64,000 nucleotides of DNA, from NCBI GenBank assembly GCA_047631555.1, contig JBLHZY010000003.1, positions 200,153 through 264,152 on the forward strand, given 5' to 3'. The position numbers were made by a program, and so were the translations under genes. The notes below the pieces were generated by a model, which was not told the DNA's origin, did no database searches, and saw only the letters and a list, made by a program, of their open reading frames with translations. Position 1 is the stretch's first letter, and each line of letters begins with the position of its first letter. The stretch comes from JBLHZY01 sp047631555 (GTDB lineage Bacteria; Pseudomonadota; Alphaproteobacteria; Rhodobacterales; Rhodobacteraceae). Shown here piece by piece: positions 16,829 to 25,132 of the stretch.

Positions 16829-17746
16829 ATGCAAATCTACCTTCCCATCGCCGAAGTCTCGGTCAACGCGTTCCTTCTTTTGGGGCTCGGTGGGATTGTG
16901 GGGATTCTTTCGGGCATGTTTGGCGTAGGTGGCGGATTTCTGATCACGCCGCTTTTGTTTTTTGTTGGCATCCCGCCGGCTGTTGCTGTGGCGACATCGG
17001 CCAATCAGATCGTGGCCTCCTCGGTTTCTGGCGTTCTTGCACATTTGCGGCGCAAGACGGTCGATCTTAGGATGGGAACCGTACTGCTTATTGGCGGGTT
17101 AATCGGCGCGGGGCTTGGGGTCCAACTGTTTGCGGCACTTAGCAAAATCGGCCAAGTCGATCTCTTGGTTACGCTTTGCTATGTGATTTTTCTGGGCGTT
17201 ATTGGCGGGCTGATGTTTTTTGAGAGCCTGCGCGCCTTGCGCCGCGCCAAACATCCCGGCGCGCGCAAACCAAGGCGCAAACATGGGCTTGCAAGCGCCC
17301 TTCCCTTTAAGATGCGGTTTCGCACATCGGGCCTCTATATCTCTGTGATCCCGCCCGTCTTGGTCGGGATTTTTGTCGGCATGCTTTCGGCCATCATGGG
17401 CGTTGGCGGCGGCTTTATCATGGTGCCCGCGATGATCTATCTGCTTGGAATGCCAACCAAAGTTGTCATCGGAACCTCGCTGTTTCAGATCATTTTTGTA
17501 ACCAGCGCGACGACCCTTTTGCACGCCATGACAACCCATTCGGTTGATATGGCGCTGGCCGTATTGCTGCTGATTGGCGGGGTTGTTGGCGCACAAGTGG
17601 GAACCCGGATCGGCACGAGGCTTGGCGCTATTCAGTTGCGCGTATTGCTCTCGCTTCTGGTGCTTTCGGTCTGTGGCAAGCTCGCGCTCGATCTGCTGCT
17701 TCAGCCAACCGAGCTTTATTCAATCGCGCAAGGAGGGGGAAGATGA
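16829..17746 (+). CDS. TauE/SafE-family sulfite (anion) exporter
   Basis: 305-residue membrane protein with two TauE repeats. The glycine-rich repeat motif appears twice: GMFGVGGGFLITPLL near residue 30 and MGVGGGFIMVPAMIYLLGMP near residue 190. About eight hydrophobic segments are interrupted by a basic cytosolic loop (RRAKHPGARKPRRKH, about 135-150). The family exports sulfite, sulfoacetate or related anions. It overlaps by 4 bp the following TIGR02186 gene, a pairing I know from many alphaproteobacteria, which argues that both proteins act together. Confidence 0.9.
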   Translation: MQIYLPIAEVSVNAFLLLGLGGIVGILSGMFGVGGGFLITPLLFFVGIPPAVAVATSANQIVASSVSGVLAHLRRKTVDLRMGTVLLIGGLIGAGLGVQLFAALSKIGQVDLLVTLCYVIFLGVIGGLMFFESLRALRRAKHPGARKPRRKHGLASALPFKMRFRTSGLYISVIPPVLVGIFVGMLSAIMGVGGGFIMVPAMIYLLGMPTKVVIGTSLFQIIFVTSATTLLHAMTTHSVDMALAVLLLIGGVVGAQVGTRIGTRLGAIQLRVLLSLLVLSVCGKLALDLLLQPTELYSIAQGGGR

Positions 17747-18510
17747 TCCGTCGCCTCCTTGCTATCAGCGCCCTGATCCTCGCCATCGCCCTGCCCGCGC
17801 GCGCCGAAGAAGTTGTTGCCGGGCTTAGCCAAAACCGTGTTGCCATCACGGCGAGTTTTGACGGCTCAGAGATCCTCGTTTTTGGCGCAGTAAAGCGCGA
17901 GGCCCCGGCCCCGCTTGACCCCTCGCTTGAAGTCATCGTTGCCGTTTCTGGCCCTTCAACCCCGATCACCCTGCGCAAGAAATCGCGCCGTCTTGGCATC
18001 TGGATCAACACCCAAGCGCTTGAGATCGACGCTGCCCCGAGCTTTTATTCTGTCTCAACCTCCGCCCCGCTCAGAGATATTCTGAACCACACGGACGATA
18101 TCCGCCACGGCATCAGCATAGGCCGTGTGATCCGCTCTGTGGGTGCGCCCGAAGAGATTAAGAACGCCGCGCGTTTCACCGAGGCTTTGGTTCGCATTCG
18201 AACCGAAAACCGCCTTTATCAATTGAATGAAGGTTCGGTTGATCTTGCAGAAGACACGCTGTTTCGAACCTCTGTTGCCCTGCCTTCAAACCTGACAGAA
18301 GGCGCGTTTACAGCGCGGATTTTCTTGACGCGCGGCGGGCATGTGATCGATGCCTATACGACCGATCTTGAGGTGCGCAAAGTTGGGCTGGAGCGGTGGC
18401 TCTTTACCCTCGCTTATGAGCAAGCGTTTCTTTATGGGCTGTTGTCGTTGGTGATCGCGATCATTGCTGGCTGGGGCGCCTCGGCGATCTTCCGGCTTTT
18501 GCGGGTCTGA
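17743..18510 (+). CDS. TIGR02186 family membrane-anchored protein
   Basis: 255 residues with a signal peptide (LPARAEEVV, cleavage after about residue 21) and one C-terminal membrane helix (about 228-252, LYGLLSLVIAIIAGWGASAIF). The periplasmic part begins VAGLSQNRVAITASFDGSEILVFGAVKR, the hallmark of the TIGR02186 family (key FDGSEILVFGAVKR). Function is unknown. Its translation is coupled to the upstream TauE-type exporter (ATGA overlap), so a role as a periplasmic partner of the exporter is likely but inferred. It is convergent with the helicase gene, with only 13 bp between stop codons. Confidence 0.88.
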   Translation: MIRRLLAISALILAIALPARAEEVVAGLSQNRVAITASFDGSEILVFGAVKREAPAPLDPSLEVIVAVSGPSTPITLRKKSRRLGIWINTQALEIDAAPSFYSVSTSAPLRDILNHTDDIRHGISIGRVIRSVGAPEEIKNAARFTEALVRIRTENRLYQLNEGSVDLAEDTLFRTSVALPSNLTEGAFTARIFLTRGGHVIDAYTTDLEVRKVGLERWLFTLAYEQAFLYGLLSLVIAIIAGWGASAIFRLLRV

Positions 18511-18523
18511 TCTTAAGCGCCTG

Positions 18524-20062
18524 TTACGCCTCGGCCTCGGGCTCTTGCGTCCCCAAAACCAGCGGGACAGGGGCCGTTTTCAAATCATCAAGCGTGAGTG
18601 GATAGGTCGGCTTGGCCAAACGATAGCGTGTCACCCAAAGCAGCCGTTTTTCCGCCCGCGTTATCGCCACATAGGCCAACCGTTTCCATAGAGGAATACC
18701 CGCCTCAATCCGCCCTGCGCGGGCCGCCGCATAGAGATCAGGCGCAAAGACCTGAACATCGGGCCATTGGCTGCCTTGGGCTTTGTGAATTGTCACGGCG
18801 GCCCCATGCAAAAACGCAGCCCCCATACGGGCGGCAAAGGGGATGAAAGGCTCTTCCTCTCCTGGCATTTCGATTTTGATGATCGAGGCCGCAGAGACTT
18901 CGGGATCCTCCGCGCCAAGCACATGGATGCGTGAAAACCCCGGCTTGCGTCCCGGCTCGCGGTAAACAACTTGCGCGCCTTTGATCAAGCCGCGCGCCTC
19001 AAGATCGAGGCGTTTTTTGCGATGTTTGAGAGGCAGTTCAATGCCGTCGCAGATCAGCGGCTCACCGGGCAAAAGCGCATCCGGGGGCGCATGAAAGGCG
19101 GCGCGAAAGGCATGGATCAAGCGGATACGCGTGGCGTTGCGCCAGACCAAAACAGGCGAGCGCGCCATCAAATCGCTTTCAACCCGTTGGGAAACGATCA
19201 CGCGGTCGTCCTTTGCCGCCGCCTCCTCAATCATCCGCTCAAAGCTCTCAAAACTTAGGCTCGGATCAGAGAGCGCATGGGCAAGATCAAGGATCGGGCT
19301 GTCATTTTCCTGGCGGTGAATGCGGCTCAGGATGAGCTTGCGCGGCTCGGGGAGCGTTTCAAAAACCATCGCACCGGATTGGTTGACTGGGGCAAGCTGC
19401 GCAGGATCGCCAAACAACACCAGTGTCGGAAAAATCTCCTTAAGATCAGCAAATTGCTTGGTATCGAGCATTGAGCTTTCGTCGACAAAACCGATATCAA
19501 GCGGATCGTCGCGCCGCTTCCAGCCCGTAATGAAATCCGAGCCGCGAAGGCCCGCTGTGGCCAAAGCGCCGGGGATAGATTTGTTGCCCTGATAAAAGGC
19601 AAGCGCGCGATCAAGGGCGATGTCGGTTAGGCCATCAATCTTTGGGCGCGGCCCGTTTCCGATCAGCCATTCGGCGATTTTTTCGTACTCGGGATCGTAG
19701 ACGGGCGTATAAAGAATGCGGTGGATTGTCGTGGCGGGCACCCCGCGCGAGCGAAGCACTGAGGCGGCTTTGTTGGTTGGCGCGAGGATTGCCAGGGTCC
19801 GCTTTTCTTTTTTGCGCCGCCCTTCATAATCGCCCGATATCACATCAACACCGGCCTCCTCGAGCGCCTCATAAAGCCGCGCGAGCAGCATGGTTTTTCC
19901 CGAGCCAGCTTTGCCGATGACCGCAAGCGCAGAGCTCGTGCGATCACCAGCGGGGAAGGTCATGCTTTCTTCAATATCAACGCCCGCGCCACGCAGCATT
20001 TCGGCCACGCGATCAAAGGCTTCCGCCTGATCCTCAGAAAATATGATCGCTGGCAAGGACAT
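18524..20062 (-). CDS. RecD/Pif1-like superfamily 1 DNA helicase
   Basis: 512 residues. Walker A is GKAGSGKT at residues 50-57, followed by motif Ia-like LAPTNKAASVLRSRGV and TIHRIL. Walker B is FVDESSML, motif III is LFGDPAQLAPV, and the C-terminal UvrD_C_2-like motif is AVTIHKAQGSQWPDV, with VAITRAEKRLLWVTR (motif VI). This order matches the RecD-like ATP-dependent helicases found singly in Rhodobacterales, not part of a RecBCD complex. It probably works in DNA repair or processing. It lies downstream of luxI on the same strand with a 61-bp gap; the link to quorum sensing is positional only. Confidence 0.88.
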   Translation of the reverse strand: MSLPAIIFSEDQAEAFDRVAEMLRGAGVDIEESMTFPAGDRTSSALAVIGKAGSGKTMLLARLYEALEEAGVDVISGDYEGRRKKEKRTLAILAPTNKAASVLRSRGVPATTIHRILYTPVYDPEYEKIAEWLIGNGPRPKIDGLTDIALDRALAFYQGNKSIPGALATAGLRGSDFITGWKRRDDPLDIGFVDESSMLDTKQFADLKEIFPTLVLFGDPAQLAPVNQSGAMVFETLPEPRKLILSRIHRQENDSPILDLAHALSDPSLSFESFERMIEEAAAKDDRVIVSQRVESDLMARSPVLVWRNATRIRLIHAFRAAFHAPPDALLPGEPLICDGIELPLKHRKKRLDLEARGLIKGAQVVYREPGRKPGFSRIHVLGAEDPEVSAASIIKIEMPGEEEPFIPFAARMGAAFLHGAAVTIHKAQGSQWPDVQVFAPDLYAAARAGRIEAGIPLWKRLAYVAITRAEKRLLWVTRYRLAKPTYPLTLDDLKTAPVPLVLGTQEPEAEA

Positions 20063-20123
20063 GGCGCCAACTTAGCCGCGCTGCGCACCAAGAGCCAGCA
20101 CATGCAGCGACCTATTGCGAGAA

Positions 20124-20774
20124 TTAGGCGGTTTGCAAAAGCGCCTCGTCTGCGCGATACGGCGTTGTGCGGCCGAGCGATTGCGCAAACCATGCAGCGG
20201 AGACTTCGCGCGAAATGCCAACCCGCGCCAGTACGCGCGGCCATGCATCTGCATCCATTTCCCAAAGGCCGACGCCGATTTCTGCATCGCCCTCGCCTTT
20301 GCGCCCCAAAACATCGGGTTGCAGCCCCATAAGGCGATAAATCCGCTCCATCCGCGGATCAAAAACCCCAACAAAATGGCGCAGATGGAAACGCGCCATG
20401 ACCTCGCCTGCGCCAAGCGTTAGCCCGGCAGAAACGCGGCGATCTGCATTTGGCGCAAGGCAAAAACGGGTACATTCCCAAATGAGCGGGCTTTCAATGC
20501 GCACACCATCGGTCAGATGGGCAAAATGATCGTTTACCATCGTGCGCCCAACGGTAGGCAAAAAGCGCATCGAGCCGCCGTGGCTTCCATCTGCGTTTTC
20601 CCAGATCACATATAGTGGGTTCATCGCATCATATTCGTCGCGCTCATGACCGGAGGAATTTACCTGCACTTCCCAACCGAGCCGATACTTAAATTGAGCG
20701 GCGCGATCACGAAACATGGTGTCGGCGAGACGGGAAAATTGGGCCAAATCGTTGGCATAGAGGTAACGCAGCAT
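20124..20774 (-). CDS. Acyl-homoserine-lactone synthase (LuxI family)
   Basis: 216 residues. The conserved autoinducer-synthase residues are visible: Arg and Phe in RDRAAQFKYRLGW (RxxxF..W), the acidic pair in RDEYDAMNPLYVI, the GSMRFLPT strand, and the WECTRFCL region with the essential Glu and Arg. Together these make an N-acyl-homoserine lactone from acyl-ACP and S-adenosylmethionine. ATG 20774 is chosen because AGGAGT lies 8 bases upstream; a longer in-frame start at 20804 lacks a site. It lies downstream of luxR in the same direction, with a candidate lux-type palindrome in the 172-bp gap. Confidence 0.95.
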   Translation of the reverse strand: MLRYLYANDLAQFSRLADTMFRDRAAQFKYRLGWEVQVNSSGHERDEYDAMNPLYVIWENADGSHGGSMRFLPTVGRTMVNDHFAHLTDGVRIESPLIWECTRFCLAPNADRRVSAGLTLGAGEVMARFHLRHFVGVFDPRMERIYRLMGLQPDVLGRKGEGDAEIGVGLWEMDADAWPRVLARVGISREVSAAWFAQSLGRTTPYRADEALLQTA

Positions 20775-20913
20775 TGGGAACTCCTGGACTATCCATTTGC
20801 CCAAAGCTACGCGCGCTATGGTTAACGTTGGCTTTTTGGAACTTTACGCAGCAATTTTCTTGCGGTTAAGTCGCGCCCACCACTCAAAATTTATCCATAT
20901 ATATGAGATAGTT

Positions 20914-20937
20914 AGCTCAAGCGAGCGTTGCGCAACG
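20914..20937 (-). promoter_or_regulatory. Candidate lux-box and promoter of luxI
   Basis: CGTTGCGCAACG at 20926-20937 is a perfect 12-bp palindrome. Five bases further in the luxI direction lies TTGAGC (complement of 20915-20920), a -35-like hexamer, followed after 17-19 bases by TGGATA/GATAAA as -10. A LuxR-type activator bound next to -35 is the expected geometry. The palindrome is shorter than classical 18-20 bp lux boxes. Confidence 0.45.
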
Positions 20938-20946
20938 GGGCGTTGC

Positions 20947-21657
20947 TTAGACAATGATCAGGCCCTGGCTTAAGGCGCGCGCAACGGCGTGAGTTGTATT
21001 TACAGCGCCCAATTTATGGCGTGCGGCCTCAATATAGACTCGCAAAGTATGCTCTGAAATGCTCATCAAATCGGCCGCTTGGGCCCGGCTGAGCCCCTTG
21101 GCAAGCTGTGTCATCGCATTTAATTCTCGTGGCGAAAGCGAAGGCGATTGAACGGTAACACTGGCCACAAATTCCAGCGCTCGTTTGTTGAACTCATACG
21201 CAATAATGATCAGTGCTTGCGAATGTTTGGCGGCGAAGGTCTCCCATTCTTCGTCGGTGCAGGAATGGTTGGCGGTAAACAGAGCGAATTGGCCCGACGG
21301 GCCGCGAATAGGGATTGTGAGCCCTTGGTTGCCGACACCATATTCAATCGCATCATTAAAAAAGGCGCGAGAGGCTTTTGGCGTCCAATCCAGTTGTTTC
21401 CACTCGACAGGATGAAACCGCTGAAAACAGCCAAAGATCACCGGATCCATCCGCAGGTAGTCCTGCTCAAGGTAGCGATCGACCCACTCAGTTGAATATG
21501 TTCCAGCGCCGAAGCGTTCGCCGACAGAATTTACCCAGTGATAGACAATATGCGTTATGCCGAGATGATCGCGTAGCGCCTCGGTTGCGCCCTGAAGATC
21601 TTCAAGCGCTTCTGCCTGCTGAACGCAGGTAATGATCTGATCCAGCTCCGCTTCCAT
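20947..21657 (-). CDS. LuxR-family quorum-sensing transcriptional regulator
   Basis: 236 residues. The autoinducer-binding domain shows the conserved pattern VYHW....Y...W...Y...DYLRMDPV (the Asp-Pro pair) and VEWKQLDW. The C-terminal helix-turn-helix runs LSPRELNAMTQLAKGLSRAQAADLMSISEHTLRVYI (key LSPRE, GLSRAQAADLMSISEHTL). It presumably senses the product of the adjacent luxI-type synthase. ATG 21657 gives a normal N-terminus (MEAELDQII). An in-frame extension would have to read through a perfect palindrome (21664-21679), so I prefer the shorter form. It overlaps the preceding small gene by 56 bp. Confidence 0.93.
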   Translation of the reverse strand: MEAELDQIITCVQQAEALEDLQGATEALRDHLGITHIVYHWVNSVGERFGAGTYSTEWVDRYLEQDYLRMDPVIFGCFQRFHPVEWKQLDWTPKASRAFFNDAIEYGVGNQGLTIPIRGPSGQFALFTANHSCTDEEWETFAAKHSQALIIIAYEFNKRALEFVASVTVQSPSLSPRELNAMTQLAKGLSRAQAADLMSISEHTLRVYIEAARHKLGAVNTTHAVARALSQGLIIV

Positions 21658-21817
21658 TCCTAGACACCGCTTGCGGTGTACGTCCCTCCATATTTGCGAG
21701 CTCTGTCGCTGCGACAAGCTGCGCATCGGCCAACTGCTCCGAAAGAACGGGCAGTCCGTTGCTATCGGCAAACGATTTAAGGTCGCTCAGAACATCGAGT
21801 ATCCAATCGTAATGCAT
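21602..21817 (-). CDS. Small conserved-looking protein upstream of and overlapping luxR
   Basis: 71 residues beginning MHYDWILDVLSDLKSFADSN. The first 43 residues are an amphipathic, acidic helical region. The C-terminal third (after MEGRTPQAV) is low complexity and lies over the luxR start. GGGGA precedes ATG 21817 at good spacing, better than any site before luxR. I recall similar short proteins starting xYDWxLDVLxDL next to luxR genes of Rhodobacterales, but cannot search. Translation coupling to luxR, or an antagonist-like partner role, are guesses. It is missed easily because it overlaps luxR in another frame. Confidence 0.6.
   Translation of the reverse strand: MHYDWILDVLSDLKSFADSNGLPVLSEQLADAQLVAATELANMEGRTPQAVSRNGSGAGSDHYLRSAGRSA
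21664..21679. promoter_or_regulatory. Perfect palindrome at the luxR translation start
   Basis: ACACCGC-TT-GCGGTGT, 16 bp, lies 7-22 bases upstream of the luxR ATG and inside the small upstream gene. It could be a LuxR operator for autoregulation or an RNA hairpin that covers the luxR ribosome binding region. Confidence 0.4.
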
Positions 21818-21862
21818 GTTATCCCCGGAAGTTGCTGGAAGTGAAGTAGAAACACAACCATA

Positions 21863-21916
21863 GCCTGTATATTCGCCCTATATATTCGCGTTTTTCACCT
21901 CCCCATAAATGGGGAG
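21863..21916 (-). promoter_or_regulatory. AT-rich promoter region of the small gene-luxR unit
   Basis: On the minus strand GCGAATATA occurs twice (within 21867-21890), with TATACA as a possible -10, about 50 bases upstream of ATG 21817. Further upstream CTCCCCA/TGGGGAG (21899-21916) forms a perfect 7-bp stem with a 4-base loop. This is the most AT-rich patch of the locus. Assignment is by composition and position. Confidence 0.35.
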
Positions 21917-22051
21917 TGGCCTAAATTTAAGTATTTGATTGGAATAGAGCGGAGCGCTTGAGCATCTCAAAACTTGACCATTTGGATGATTCGCTCGCTT
22001 GGTGAGAGAATGCCCAACTCAACCTATGGATGAGTCCCCGTTCTGCTCAGC

Positions 22052-22082
22052 AAAAAGCCGCCCCCAATAGGAGCGGCTTTTT
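22052..22082 (-). terminator. Rho-independent terminator of ccr
   Basis: AAAAAGCCGC (22052-22061) pairs with GCGGCTTTTT (22073-22082). Read on the minus strand it sits 29 bases after the ccr stop codon and ends in a T run. Confidence 0.85.
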
Positions 22083-22110
22083 CAGATTTTCACAAGGTAG
22101 AAAGTGCGGG

Positions 22111-23397
22111 TTATTTACCGGCTTCAAGCACATCCTCAAGAGTGCGCAGCCCGGTTGTTGGGGCCTGAACCAGCACCGACATATTGCCTGGCTTATGTTC
22201 GTTGCGCAGCATTTTCATATGCGCATCAGGAATTTCCGACCATGGGAAAACCTCGGACATGCAAGGATCAATGCGCCGCTCGATCATCATCCGGTTGGCC
22301 GAAGCCGCTTGTTTGAGATGCGCAAAGTGCGAGCCTTGAATGCGCTTTTGGTGCATCCAGAGGTAGCGCACATCAAAGGTACAGTTAAAGCCCGATGTCC
22401 CGGCGCAGATCACGATCATGCCGCCCTTTTTACAAACGAAGGTCGATACCGGGAAAGTCGCTTCGCCGGGGTGTTCAAACACCATATCGACGTTGTTGCC
22501 CTTGCCAGTGATATCCCAGATCGCCTTGCCAAATTTGCGGGTCTCTTTGAACCATTCGGCATATTCGGGCGTGTTCACTGTTGGCAATTGGCCCCAGCAT
22601 TTGAAATCTTTGCGGTTGATCACGCCTTTGGCGCCAAGATCCATCACAAATTCGCGCTTATCTTCATCCGAGATCACGCCAATCGCATTTGCGCCGGCGG
22701 CATTGATCAGCTGGATTGCAAAGGAGCCAAGGCCGCCAGATGCGCCCCAAACCAGAACGTTTTGGCCGGGTTTCAGATCATGTGGCGCGTGGCCAAAGAG
22801 CATCCGGTAAGCAGTTGCCAATGTGAGCGTATAGCAGGCGCTTTCTTCCCAAGTCAGGTGCTTGGGGCGCGGCAAAAGCTGTTGGGCTTGAACGCGGGTA
22901 AACTGGGCAAAAGAGCCGTCCGGCGTCTCATAACCCCAGATGCGTTGGGAGGGCGAGAACATAGGATCGCCGCCGTTACATTCTTCGTCGTCGCCATCGT
23001 CTTGGTTGCAGTGGATCACAACCTCATCGCCGACTTTCCAGCTTTTGACCTTATCGCCAACGGCCCAAACGATGCCCGAAGCATCCGAACCCGCGATGTG
23101 ATAATCTGCGCCATGCCCATCAAACGGGCTGATCGGAACACCAAGCCCGGCCCAAACGCCGTTGTAATTCACACCAGCAGCCATAACGAGCACGAGAACT
23201 TCGTGGCTGTCCAAAACGGGCGTATCTACGACCTCGACCTGAAAGCTTTTGTCAGGCTCGCCGTGGCGCTCGCGGCGGATCGCCCAAGCGTACATGCTCT
23301 TTGGCACGTAGCCCATGGGAGGGATCTCGCCCAGTTCATAGAGGTCTTTCTCGGGTGCGTCATATGCTGCAACGCCGGGTGCGATAACCGAAGCCAT
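22111..23397 (-). CDS. ccr: Crotonyl-CoA carboxylase/reductase
   Basis: 428-residue medium-chain dehydrogenase family enzyme that reductively carboxylates crotonyl-CoA to ethylmalonyl-CoA with NADPH. It is the diagnostic enzyme of the ethylmalonyl-CoA pathway for acetyl-CoA assimilation. The N-terminus (KDLYELGEIPPMGYVPKSMYAW, key PPMGYVPKSMYAW) and the nucleotide-binding VLVWGASGGLGSFAIQL (about residue 215) are typical. HPGEATFPVSTFVCKKGG and YLWMHQKRIQGSHFAHL are Ccr-specific compared with simple enoyl reductases. It lies downstream of an acyltransferase gene and near ecm. Two direct repeats 64-99 bases upstream are a candidate operator. Confidence 0.97.
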   Translation of the reverse strand: MASVIAPGVAAYDAPEKDLYELGEIPPMGYVPKSMYAWAIRRERHGEPDKSFQVEVVDTPVLDSHEVLVLVMAAGVNYNGVWAGLGVPISPFDGHGADYHIAGSDASGIVWAVGDKVKSWKVGDEVVIHCNQDDGDDEECNGGDPMFSPSQRIWGYETPDGSFAQFTRVQAQQLLPRPKHLTWEESACYTLTLATAYRMLFGHAPHDLKPGQNVLVWGASGGLGSFAIQLINAAGANAIGVISDEDKREFVMDLGAKGVINRKDFKCWGQLPTVNTPEYAEWFKETRKFGKAIWDITGKGNNVDMVFEHPGEATFPVSTFVCKKGGMIVICAGTSGFNCTFDVRYLWMHQKRIQGSHFAHLKQAASANRMMIERRIDPCMSEVFPWSEIPDAHMKMLRNEHKPGNMSVLVQAPTTGLRTLEDVLEAGK

Positions 23398-23460
23398 GTC
23401 ATATCCTTTTTGCTGCGCCGCAGAATCGGCGCTGTTATGCTGATGAAATAACTTTCGCCG

Positions 23461-23496
23461 CGCAATTTTGCAACCCGCGAGCCCGCAATTTTGTAA
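23461..23496. promoter_or_regulatory. Direct repeats upstream of ccr, candidate regulator binding site
   Basis: CGCAATTTTGCAA (23461-23473) and CGCAATTTTGTAA (23484-23496) are direct repeats with start-to-start spacing of 23 bp, 64-99 bases upstream of the ccr ATG. Each contains a TTGCAA-like core seen in sites of short-chain acyl-CoA regulators (RamB/PccR family). Confidence 0.5.
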
Positions 23497-23571
23497 TTAT
23501 ATAACCGAGCAAGTGCAGAAAATACGCAACGTCAAGGGGGTTGCTCAGGCAATAGGCCCGGTCTAAAGGCT

Positions 23572-24924
23572 TTAACCCTGAGGCATCAGATGTGCGATCG
23601 AGGTTGCATAATACTGAAGAATTGCGCGCTCATTCGGGTTGATTTCGGCCTTGCCGCCCTCAAGCGTAATCAATTTTCGCAGTTGAAGCAGGGCAATTCC
23701 ATGCTCAACCATTTGCTCGGCTGTTTCAAATTGGCCCGTCTCGCCCAAAGGGGCCGCCTTGATAAGCGCTTTGCAGCGCGCTGTGAGGTCTTTCAGCGTT
23801 TGCGCGCCGCCCGCCTCAAGCAGCGCATAAGCCACAAGCGGCACAGGCAAGATCGGCACAACGCGCGCCACGCGGCCCATCAGATCGGCGCCAACCGCCT
23901 CAGTATCCATCCCCTCGCCCAGCATCTCGCGCAACGAGATTGGCGCGCCAAAGGCCACAGCCGCCGTGCCAACAGGCACCAGCTTGCGCCGCAGCTTTTG
24001 CCAAAAGCGCAGCCCAATATAATGCAACACAACCCAGAACCGGACCCGAAAGCGCCGCGTTCCTTCGCTATCAGCCTGAATAAGCAAACGATCCTCAATC
24101 ACGCGATCATAGTTCAGCCCAACGGGTACAAAGATAACATCCCGCCCCTCGGCCCCTTCCAGCCCATCAATGATGTAGCTCAGCAGTCCAAGCCGCGCAG
24201 CTTGCGGCCCGCCGGTCAGACTTAGCCCGCCTTCGGGGAAGATCGCTTGGGTCAGCCCGCCTTCGGTCGCCATCTGCACATAGCGCGCGAGCACACGGCG
24301 ATAGAGGAGATCAGGCGCTTTGCGGCGGATAAAATACGCCCCCATTGAGCGGATCAGCCAGCTGAGCGGCCAATGACGCGCCCATTCGCCGACCGCATAG
24401 GCAAGCGCCGATCGCTTGGCCGCGAGATAGGTCACCAGAAGGTAATCCATGTTCGAGCGGTGATTCATTACAAAGATTACTGCGTCTTCTGACTGAACGC
24501 CCTGAAGCTCAGGCTCAATCGGCACTTCGACATTGTAAAAGCTGCGCGCCAGCCATTTGGAAAGCCGCGTGCCAAAGCTAAAGTAAGCGGTGGCGCTAAA
24601 GCCGGGCACAATCTCGCGGGCATATTTGCGGGCGCGCTGAAAAGCGACATCCTCGCGCTCGCCGCTCTCAAGGGCATGTTCGGCAATGGCGCGCGCGACT
24701 TGGGGATCATAGGAAAGGCGCTGGATCATATCATGACGGCGCGCGAGCTTAAACGGAGAGATTGGGCGCTCGAGCCGAGTATTGAGCTGCGCAACCGCGC
24801 GTTCAAGGCGGCGGCGGAAAAACCAGCGTACCGATGGGAAGAGAAAATGCGATGCAAAAGTGACCGCTGCGAAAAGCAGGATCAGCACGAATTGCCAAAG
24901 AGGGAGTTCAATCACTTGGCCCAT
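23572..24924 (-). CDS. 1-acyl-glycerol-3-phosphate / lysophospholipid acyltransferase family protein
   Basis: 450 residues with one N-terminal membrane helix (about 7-30, PLWQFVLILLFAAVTFASHFLF). The PlsC-type acyltransferase domain has HRSNMDYL (HX4D, about residue 154) and FPEGGLSLTGG (about 228). Length and the N-terminal extension resemble PlsB-like enzymes, but the protein is much shorter than E. coli PlsB. Membrane phospholipid synthesis is the general role; the exact acceptor is uncertain. I place the start at ATG 24924 (AGGGTG upstream) and not at the longer upstream frame. It sits between ccr and ecm, a placement I recall from other Rhodobacterales. Confidence 0.85.
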   Translation of the reverse strand: MGQVIELPLWQFVLILLFAAVTFASHFLFPSVRWFFRRRLERAVAQLNTRLERPISPFKLARRHDMIQRLSYDPQVARAIAEHALESGEREDVAFQRARKYAREIVPGFSATAYFSFGTRLSKWLARSFYNVEVPIEPELQGVQSEDAVIFVMNHRSNMDYLLVTYLAAKRSALAYAVGEWARHWPLSWLIRSMGAYFIRRKAPDLLYRRVLARYVQMATEGGLTQAIFPEGGLSLTGGPQAARLGLLSYIIDGLEGAEGRDVIFVPVGLNYDRVIEDRLLIQADSEGTRRFRVRFWVVLHYIGLRFWQKLRRKLVPVGTAAVAFGAPISLREMLGEGMDTEAVGADLMGRVARVVPILPVPLVAYALLEAGGAQTLKDLTARCKALIKAAPLGETGQFETAEQMVEHGIALLQLRKLITLEGGKAEINPNERAILQYYATSIAHLMPQG

Positions 24925-25132
24925 AATGTCACCCTGCCCTGAGTTGCCCTTCAGGTAAATCCCGAACGAAGCGCCGAAATTGGGCGCAAAGCGCATAACA
25001 GATGCGCCAAAGGTCGTAATTCCGAAACGTTACAAGGGATGCCGCATTGCAGCGAATTGACACCGCCATAAAATTCCCCGAAAACGGGAGCCGACGCAAG
25101 ATTATTGCCCAACCGATTCAAAGAGGCCCGTT

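Noticed and set aside
22030..23451. A 473-codon open frame on the + strand
   Set aside because: Lies fully antisense to ccr and shows no family resemblance; codon bias of ccr keeps this frame open.
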